Shown here: positions 1 to 4,191 of the stretch, piece by piece | Layout: every line of letters starts with the position of its first letter | How positions within the stretch are numbered: position 1 is the stretch's first letter | DNA from: CAYFSC01 sp964345695 | GTDB lineage: Bacteria > Bacteroidota > Rhodothermia > Rhodothermales > Salinibacteraceae | Reading direction: 5' to 3' | DNA length: 9,476 nt | Assembly (NCBI GenBank): GCA_964345695.1 | Contig: CAYFSC010000120.1 | Location: 1-9,476 of the forward strand | Notes under the pieces: model-generated | Database searches by the model: none | The model's input: the letters and a program-made list of their open reading frames with translations, nothing else | What the model was told of the DNA's origin: nothing | Made by a program: the position numbers and the translations under genes

Positions 1-106
1 GGGCGGCGCGCACGGTGCGTGACTTGTTGCCCTGGTAGTAGCGGTCCGCGAGCGACTTGAGGAGGTCAACGGCATCCTCGTCCAGCGTGAAGTTCAGTCT
101 TTTCAT
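1..106 (-). CDS. Ribbon-helix-helix DNA-binding protein, N-terminal part (cut by window edge)
   Basis: The first 35 residues begin MKRLNFTLDEDAVDLLKSLA and continue with a short turn (Y-Q-G-N-K-S) followed by R-T-V-R-A-A. This is the pattern of a ribbon-helix-helix (CopG/Arc-like) domain: an N-terminal beta strand of alternating residues (KRLNFTL), a first helix (DEDAVDLLKSLADRYY), the turn with Ser, and the start of a second helix. Such proteins are dimeric DNA binders, often antitoxins or autorepressors. The ATG at 106 was chosen because it sits directly before the strand, as is usual for the family. No good Shine-Dalgarno site precedes it. The C-terminus and any partner toxin lie outside the window, so the toxin-antitoxin role is only a possibility. 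The fold call is fairly safe; the function is not known. Confidence 0.7.
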   Translation of the reverse strand, partial: MKRLNFTLDEDAVDLLKSLADRYYQGNKSRTVRAA

Positions 107-246
107 GGCGGTGGGGAAGTAGAAACGAACGGCTTTCTCGCTCCATGATGTACACAGTGATTCGGCGTGTGTGCCAGGGTACACACGCTGATGATGAAAC
201 GCCATGCGGCCAGATGGGTCTGCGTCCCCAGAGAAGTCGAAGGTCC
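107..246. promoter_or_regulatory. Upstream region of the RHH gene with GTACACA-type repeats
   Basis: GTACACA occurs at 150-156 and again, extended to GTACACAC, at 179-186. The complementary GTGTGTG lies between them at 167-173, so the last two form an inverted repeat around a 5-bp spacer. Ribbon-helix-helix proteins commonly bind short direct or inverted repeats in their own promoter, so this could be the operator of the leftward gene that starts at 106. That role is inferred from position only; no convincing -10/-35 pair is visible. Confidence 0.3.
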
Positions 247-384
247 GATCATGCACCGCTCACGCTCACCGTGGGGGTCGACAACCTGCTCGACGAGACG
301 TACCGCGACTTCCTGGACACGTACAAAGGCTATGCGCTGTCGCCGGGGCGCGACGTGCGGTTCGGCCTGTCGACGTCGTTCTAA
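247..384 (+). pseudogene. C-terminal stub of a TonB-dependent outer-membrane receptor
   Basis: The reading frame from 247 to the TAA at 382-384 encodes about 45 residues that read as the last strands of a TonB-dependent receptor barrel: a strand TLTVGVDNLLDETYRDFL, then KGYALSPGRDVRFGLSTSF ending in the terminal aromatic residue. The N-L-x-D-x-x-Y and P-G-R-x-V-x-x-G-L blocks are typical of the CirA/BtuB-like class rather than of SusC. Upstream the frame stays open to an ATG at 145, but those residues look nothing like a receptor, and neither other forward frame continues the homology. The signal peptide, plug and almost the whole barrel are missing. I read this as the remnant of a deleted or rearranged receptor gene, with no product that could work. 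Confidence 0.7.
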
Positions 385-644
385 GGACGAGCGGAACCTC
401 CATCGTCGGCCGGGAGCCTCCAGTTGTGGCGAGCCGTGCTTTCAGAGCAGTCGTACCTTGAGCACGGAGTTCAGCGACGCCGGAGAAACGGGCAGAGGTT
501 TTCGTGTTTCTGGGCTTGGCGCAGACGAGATGCTGTCTCTGATTCTCGTGGCGCGTGGGCGGCGGGCTTCGGATCGAGCGACCGAGTGCCCTGCGCACAG
601 GCCCGGTGAGGGACTGCGCCGGCGTCCGAACGAAAGCGACCCAC
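385..644. other. Gene-free stretch between receptor stub and protease terminator
   Basis: I see no gene here on either strand. Open frames exist but are arginine-rich and match no family I recognise. The only structure noted is a 7-bp inverted repeat, CCGTGCT at 434-440 and AGCACGG at 461-467, separated by 20 bases, with no U-tract. The stretch may be further debris of the decayed receptor locus. Confidence 0.4.
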
Positions 645-680
645 AAAAAAACGCCCGCTCGGGAGGCTCCCAAGCGGGCG
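645..680 (-). terminator. Rho-independent terminator of the subtilase gene
   Basis: A strong hairpin has arms CGCCCGCT (652-659) and AGCGGGCG (673-680). It is extended after one mismatch by GGGA (661-664) pairing with TCCC (668-671) around a 3-base loop. Read leftward, the stem is followed at once by seven T residues (the A-tract at 645-651). It lies about 40 bases beyond the subtilase stop codon at 721-723, the right place and direction to end that transcript. The opposite side has only a broken T-run (684-691), so it could act weakly rightward too. Confidence 0.88.
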
Positions 681-720
681 CGTGTTTTGTTTAGGGAAGG
701 CGATGCGGCGCAGGGAACCG

Positions 721-2811
721 TTAGTAGGCCTGCTCCACCGAGACCGTGTTACCGGCCGCATCAGTCACGGTAATGCGCACGGTGGCGGGCGTGCCGGAGC
801 GGGTGCGCAGGCTGTGCTCGCCCGAGGCGCTCGATCCGCTGACGCTGGTGCTGGCGCCGTCGAGCACAGTTCCGCTGCTGTCGAGCAGCTCGCTCGTCAC
901 GCTCGACAGGTCACCATCGGCGTCGGAAACGGACCAGGTGGTGCTGGCGCGCTGCCACGGACCGGTGGTGCGCGTCGAGACGGAGTAGCTGTCGAACGCC
1001 GGATCGTTGGAGCCGCCATCGTCCGGGCTGCTGACCGTCACGTCCTGCGAGGCCGTGTCGGTGGCGCCCGCGTCATCGGTCACGGTGAGCGTCACGGTGT
1101 ACGTGCCGTCGGCGTCGTAGGTGTGCGACGGGTTCTGCGCGGTGGATGTGGCGCCGTCCCCGAAGTCCCAGCTCCAGCTCTCGACGGTGCCGTCGGGGTC
1201 GCTGCTCTGGTCGGTGAAGTCGGCCGTCAGATCCGTCGTGCTGACCGTGAAGTCCGCGGTGGGCGCCTCGTTGGTCGTGGCCTCGGAGACGCTCACGTCC
1301 TGCGCGTCCGATCCGGTATCGCCGGCGTCATCGGTGACCGTCAGCGTGACCGTGTAGGTGCCATCGGCGCCGTAGGTGTGGCTCACGGTCTGGCCGGTGG
1401 CGGTCGTTCCATCGCCGAAGTCCCAATCATAGCTGCTGATGGAGCCATCCGAGTCGCTGCTGCCGCTGCCGTCGAAGTCGCACGACAGGTCGGTGCAGGT
1501 GTACGTGAAGCTGGCCGTGGGCGGCTCGTTGGTGGTGCCCCCGCCGCCATCGCCACTGAAGTCGAGCGTGTAGAGCAGGTGGTTATTCGCCGTGTTCGAG
1601 CTGGAGACAATGTCTTTGGTCGTGGCGCTGTAGAGCGCATCCCGTACAGTCTGCGCGTCGGCCGTACTGTTGCTCTCCAGATACAGGGCGGCGGCGCCCG
1701 CAGCGTGCGGCGCGGCCATCGACGTGCCGCTGATGGTGTTCGTGTCGTCATCGCTGCCGATCCAGGCCGAGGTGATGCTCACGCCCGGCGCGAAGAAGTC
1801 GACGCAGCTTCCGAAGTTGGCGAACGACGCTTTGGTGTCCGTGTCGTCGGTCGCGCTGATGGTCATGGCCTCTTCCACGCCGGAAGGCGAGCCGTCGCAG
1901 GCGTCCTGGGCGCGGCCGAGGAAGTCCCCGTTGCCGGCGGCGATGGCGTACTGCACGCCAGACTCGATGGAGTTGCGGACGGCGTCATCCAGCGTCGTGC
2001 TCGAGCCGCCGCCGAGGCTCATGTTGGCCACCGCGGGCTTGTTTGCGTTGGCCGTCACCCAGTCGACGCCGGCGACCACGCCGCTGATGGTGCCGCTGCC
2101 CTGGCAGTCGAGCACGCGCACGGCGACGAGGCTTACGTCTTTGGCGATGCCCCACGCTGAGCCGCCCACGGTGCCGGCCACATGCGTGCCATGTCCGTCG
2201 CAGTCCTGGCCGTTCTGGCCGTCGTCAAAGGCATCGAAGCCCACCGAGGCGCGGCCCCCGAAGTCGTTGTGCGAGGTGCGGATGCCGGTGTCAAGGATGT
2301 ATGCGTTCACGCCGGCCCCAGTGGCATTGTATTCATACGTGTCGTCGAGCACAAGGTCGCGGTCATCGCTGCGGTCCAGGCCCCAGGTGGCGTTCGACTG
2401 CGTCTCGATGGCATACACACGCTTGTCGGCCTCGACGTATTGAACATTCGGATTCTGCTGAAGCGCCGAGACGGCTGCCTCCGGCAGAGTTGCTGCAAAG
2501 CCCTTGACAGCGTGCTGATAGGTGTAGCGGAGCTCTCCGTTAAACCGGTTCGTGAGGCCCTGGGCCTGCTCGGGAACGTTGCCGACCGACCGATTGAACA
2601 CCACCAGGTACTGACCCGGTACGGTTGCGTCAGCGGAGGCGGCACTTTTCGCTTTGCTGCTGTACGGCGTCTCCGCAGATTCCGGGGCAGGGGTCGCGGC
2701 AGGCTCAGGAGCCCCGCTGTCACATCCTGTCAGGGATACGAGGGCGACCGCGAGTGCCACAAGAAAAAGACCGGGGCGCCACGTTGATGCAGGAAGTCGT
2801 ATCGAGTGCAT
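721..2811 (-). CDS. Lipoprotein-type subtilisin-like serine protease (S8, aqualysin/proteinase K group) with two PKD domains
   Basis: This 696-residue protein is a secreted endopeptidase. Residues 1-30 are a lipoprotein signal peptide with lipobox SLTGC (Cys30). Residues ~66-132 form an inhibitor I9 propeptide (QYLVVF..., ...VQYVEADKRV). The catalytic domain spans ~137-418, with Asp174 (ILDTGI), His207 (GHGTHVAG), oxyanion Asn294 (AAGN) and Ser364 (SGTSMAAPHAAG). Cys204/Cys236 and Cys305/Cys336 match the two disulfides of aqualysin I, which it closely resembles (VRVLDCQGSG, VANMSLGGG, LLYTL). PKD domains follow at ~430-510 and ~514-595, each with WDFGDG, and an unassigned beta-rich domain at ~604-696. 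The start at 2811 gives a complete signal peptide although no Shine-Dalgarno site is seen. The gene stands alone, transcribed away from its right-hand neighbours, with its own terminator. The protease assignment is secure; its substrate, probably external protein, is inferred. Confidence 0.96.
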   Translation of the reverse strand: MHSIRLPASTWRPGLFLVALAVALVSLTGCDSGAPEPAATPAPESAETPYSSKAKSAASADATVPGQYLVVFNRSVGNVPEQAQGLTNRFNGELRYTYQHAVKGFAATLPEAAVSALQQNPNVQYVEADKRVYAIETQSNATWGLDRSDDRDLVLDDTYEYNATGAGVNAYILDTGIRTSHNDFGGRASVGFDAFDDGQNGQDCDGHGTHVAGTVGGSAWGIAKDVSLVAVRVLDCQGSGTISGVVAGVDWVTANANKPAVANMSLGGGSSTTLDDAVRNSIESGVQYAIAAGNGDFLGRAQDACDGSPSGVEEAMTISATDDTDTKASFANFGSCVDFFAPGVSITSAWIGSDDDTNTISGTSMAAPHAAGAAALYLESNSTADAQTVRDALYSATTKDIVSSSNTANNHLLYTLDFSGDGGGGTTNEPPTASFTYTCTDLSCDFDGSGSSDSDGSISSYDWDFGDGTTATGQTVSHTYGADGTYTVTLTVTDDAGDTGSDAQDVSVSEATTNEAPTADFTVSTTDLTADFTDQSSDPDGTVESWSWDFGDGATSTAQNPSHTYDADGTYTVTLTVTDDAGATDTASQDVTVSSPDDGGSNDPAFDSYSVSTRTTGPWQRASTTWSVSDADGDLSSVTSELLDSSGTVLDGASTSVSGSSASGEHSLRTRSGTPATVRITVTDAAGNTVSVEQAY
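1066..1128 (-). repeat. PKD repeat unit, copy 2 (conserved core)
   Basis: This segment encodes residues 562-582 of the protease and is the partner of the copy at 1321-1383. It holds the final strands of the PKD fold (HTYDADGTYTVTLTVTDDAG). The first serine is coded by a different codon class in each copy (TCG versus AGC), which argues against recent gene conversion. Confidence 0.85.
1321..1383 (-). repeat. PKD repeat unit, copy 1 (conserved core)
   Basis: This segment encodes residues 477-497 of the protease (SHTY..., ending TVTDDAG). It repeats in the second PKD domain at 1066-1128, exactly 255 bp (85 codons) away. The two 21-residue segments differ by one residue (Gly481 versus Asp566), while about 12 of 63 bases differ by my count, nearly all at silent positions. 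This indicates an old internal duplication held constant at the protein level. Confidence 0.85.
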
Positions 2812-2814
2812 AGC

Positions 2815-2843
2815 GTAGGGGTGGATTCAGAGTGTAGGGGTGG
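2815..2843. repeat. Short direct repeat GTAGGGGTGG next to the protease start codon
   Basis: The 10-mer GTAGGGGTGG occurs at 2815-2824 and again at 2834-2843, 19 bp apart, just upstream of the subtilase ATG. In the transcript it reads CCACCCCTAC twice, so it would lie in the 5' untranslated leader where a ribosome binding site is expected but absent. Its role is unknown. Confidence 0.6.
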
Positions 2844-2859
2844 GGCCAACCGCACACGA

Positions 2860-2873
2860 TCCATCATGATGGA
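2860..2873. promoter_or_regulatory. Perfect 14-bp palindrome, candidate operator
   Basis: TCCATCATGATGGA is a perfect palindrome. With one mismatched pair it extends to 20 bp (2857-2876, outer bases CG/CG). It lies 49 bp upstream of the protease start. A symmetric site of this size fits a dimeric repressor or activator, but the regulator is not identifiable here. Confidence 0.45.
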
Positions 2874-2922
2874 CCGGACACCGCCCGAAATGCCGTGTCG
2901 GAGGTTCTCTCCTACTTGCTGA

Positions 2923-2936
2923 GATATATCTATATC
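2923..2936. promoter_or_regulatory. AT-rich inverted repeat GATATA-TC-TATATC
   Basis: GATATA (2923-2928) and TATATC (2931-2936) form an inverted repeat with a 2-base centre in an otherwise GC-rich region. Read leftward it contains TATAGATATAT, which could serve as a -10 element for the protease gene, or it could be a second binding site. I cannot tell which. Confidence 0.35.
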
Positions 2937-3003
2937 CCACAGGAGGAACACACGGACGGTCGCTCGGAAGCGCCGGTTGGAGCCCCGAAAAATGATTGGT
3001 GAA

Positions 3004-3038
3004 CAAAAGGTAACACTCTCATTCGACTTTCACAAAAA
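3004..3038 (-). promoter_or_regulatory. Candidate Bacteroidetes-type promoter for the subtilase
   Basis: On the leftward strand, TTTTTG (3038-3033) is followed after 20 bases by TACCTTTTG (3012-3004). This closely resembles the Bacteroidetes primary sigma consensus, a -33 TTTG box and a -7 TAnnTTTG box about 19-20 bases apart, except for one extra T. Transcription would start near 2997-3000, giving a leader of about 185-190 bases that contains both inverted repeats. Confidence 0.35.
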
Positions 3039-3239
3039 GATGCCGTTCAGATCTCCCTTCCGTCTTGAACAGTCCAGCCTAAAATCGATCAGGCTATAGT
3101 CTGCCCCCGGCTCCGTACCCCGAGGGCCTTTCGCTCCTTCACGGTGCGGACGGCGTGCACCGGACCCGGGATCGGTCCCTGTCTCAACGTGTTCCAGGTC
3201 CCACGTGACTCCTACCAACACAGACCCTTGGTCGCTGCC

Positions 3240-3632
3240 ATGACCAGCAATGCCCCGTCCTCTTCAGAACATGACCCCGCTCGCCCGGGAGATAGCCGCT
3301 CGGATGATACCGGTTCAGCGCAGAGCCCTCCTGCGTGGACCGGCCGGTGGAAGGTGCTGCGCTATGATGGAGAGGCTCCCTCCACGCCCACCTACTACGA
3401 CGTGACCACCGAAAGCTGGGATGTGATCAAGGCACAGCCATCTGGGCGGCACGTCGCTCGGCACCCCATCCTGGAGATCGACGGGGCCACGATCGTTCTG
3501 AAAGACGAGGGGGATGACGATCGCAATACGGAGACGTGGCATGCCGAGATCAGCGACGGCGAGTTGCGGGTGACGGCCCTGACCGGGCCCCATGAAGGAG
3601 CCGTCGGAGTCGCTCAGCGGGTGCGCACGTGA
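3240..3632 (+). CDS. Hypothetical 130-aa protein with lipocalin-like GxW motif
   Basis: I do not recognise a named family. The protein starts with about 31 low-complexity residues rich in Ser, Pro, Asp and Gly, then W-T-G-R-W-K-V-L-R-Y, which resembles the G-x-W motif that opens lipocalin-like barrels. Alternating hydrophobic stretches follow (HPILEIDGATIVLKDEG, TWHAEI, GELRVTALTG) that could be beta strands. No signal peptide, transmembrane segment or cysteine is seen, so it is probably a soluble cytoplasmic protein. The frame is open further upstream to 3144, but the ATG at 3240 was preferred because the upstream codons do not look coding. The acidic make-up fits a salt-adapted proteome. 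It stands alone between long gene-free stretches. That it is a real gene is likely but not certain. Confidence 0.6.
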   Translation: MTSNAPSSSEHDPARPGDSRSDDTGSAQSPPAWTGRWKVLRYDGEAPSTPTYYDVTTESWDVIKAQPSGRHVARHPILEIDGATIVLKDEGDDDRNTETWHAEISDGELRVTALTGPHEGAVGVAQRVRT

Positions 3633-4095
3633 GGCGGCCCATCAAGGCGGAAGACCTGCGCTCTGCAGCGGGGGGAATAAGATCCGGGAGGCCAGGGGGC
3701 GAATATGCCTTACGGTCTCTCTGGTCGCCGTAGGTCGTTGGCCCTTTTCCCGGTCGATCCCGACGATGCGTCTCACTCGATTCAAGACGGCAGTGCCCTG
3801 CCGACGATAAGGACTGTGGGCGAATCCGCCTTCCGATGGCTTCAGACCTGGTCCAGACAGGAAACCGCGAGGGGTCTGCCGAAAGCAGCCGTGGGCGTAG
3901 GAGGACAAAGCGAACCGTAGAGCGAGTGGAGACCGCAGCGTTCGGCGCCCGCCTGCCCCTTTCGGCAGAAGAGCATCGTGACGGTACCACCGGCATCGAC
4001 GCCGCGGATGAACAGGTTCTTCCCTGAGGTGTCCACGAAGAGGGACTGAATTCACGCGATCATCAAACATTCTAAAGAGTTTTGCCCGCGACTCC

Positions 4096-4125
4096 TTGAC
4101 AATTCTTTCACAGTGAAGTAGGTAT
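4096..4125 (+). promoter_or_regulatory. Candidate sigma-70-like promoter of the susC-susD operon
   Basis: A perfect TTGACA (4096-4101) is followed after 17 bases by TAGGTA (4119-4124), a poor match to TATAAT. Transcription would start around 4131, leaving a leader of about 60 bases before susC. No Bacteroidetes-type TAnnTTTG box is visible at a suitable place. Position and the perfect -35 are the only support. Confidence 0.35.
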
Positions 4126-4132
4126 TGGGTCC

Positions 4133-4155
4133 CCGCCACGCAAAGTCTTGCGGGA
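4133..4155 (+). promoter_or_regulatory. Small hairpin in the susC leader
   Basis: A short stem is possible near 4133-4155: CCCGC pairs with GCGGG around a loop of about 12 bases. It lies between the candidate promoter and the Shine-Dalgarno site, so it could influence leader stability. There is no T-tract, so it is not a standard terminator. Significance is low. Confidence 0.2.
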
Positions 4156-4177
4156 GGATCCGACACTTTTCCACGCC

Positions 4178-4183
4178 AAGGAG
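4178..4183 (+). promoter_or_regulatory. Shine-Dalgarno site of susC
   Basis: AAGGAG lies 8 bases before the ATG at 4192. It is the clearest ribosome binding site among the intact genes of the window and fixes the susC start. The other full-length genes here largely lack such a site, as is common in Bacteroidota. Confidence 0.8.
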
Positions 4184-4191
4184 TCTGTCTC

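Larger units (their letters stand above)
2812..3239. other. Divergent intergenic region between the subtilase and the 130-aa protein
   Basis: These 428 bases contain no gene I can support but are rich in structure. They hold a GTAGGGGTGG direct repeat (2815-2824 and 2834-2843), a perfect 14-bp palindrome (2860-2873), an AT-rich inverted repeat (2923-2936) and a candidate leftward promoter (3004-3038). For the rightward gene, a possible -10 element TATAGT lies at 3095-3100, without a good -35 at normal spacing (the nearest, TTGAAC at 3065-3070, is 24 bases away). The base composition is noticeably less GC-rich around 2915-3100 than in the flanking genes. Confidence 0.5.
3633..4191. other. 559-bp gene-free stretch upstream of susC
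   Basis: I see no convincing gene. A leftward open frame (4244-3642) overlaps the susC start and is rich in Arg, Pro and Gly; it matches no family I know. Another leftward frame begins near 4046 with LFVDTSGKNLF, which faintly recalls a transposase-like V-D-T-x-G segment but does not continue as one. The region holds the susC promoter candidate, a leader hairpin and a Shine-Dalgarno site at its right end. The remainder could be a decayed gene or a long regulatory leader. Confidence 0.4.

Noticed and set aside
145..246. N-terminal part of the frame that ends as the TonB-receptor stub, as a small intact gene
   Set aside because: The first ~34 residues have no resemblance to receptor sequence or a signal peptide, so a functional 79-residue protein is unlikely.
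682..2160. 492-codon rightward open frame opposite the subtilase
   Set aside because: It is antisense to the PKD and catalytic domains, with an Arg/Gly/Ala/Val-rich product and no family resemblance. It starts inside the protease terminator region.
2730..2951. 73-codon leftward frame overlapping the protease start
   Set aside because: It runs through the palindromes and the protease signal-peptide codons in another frame; no family match and no start signals.
3065..3100. TTGAAC and TATAGT as a promoter for the 130-aa gene
   Set aside because: The two elements are 24 bases apart, too far for a normal sigma-70 promoter. Only the -10-like element is mentioned as possible.
4010..4046. VDTSGKNL segment as evidence for a transposase remnant
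   Set aside because: The similarity is a few residues only, and no further transposase motif, terminal inverted repeat or target duplication could be found in the region.
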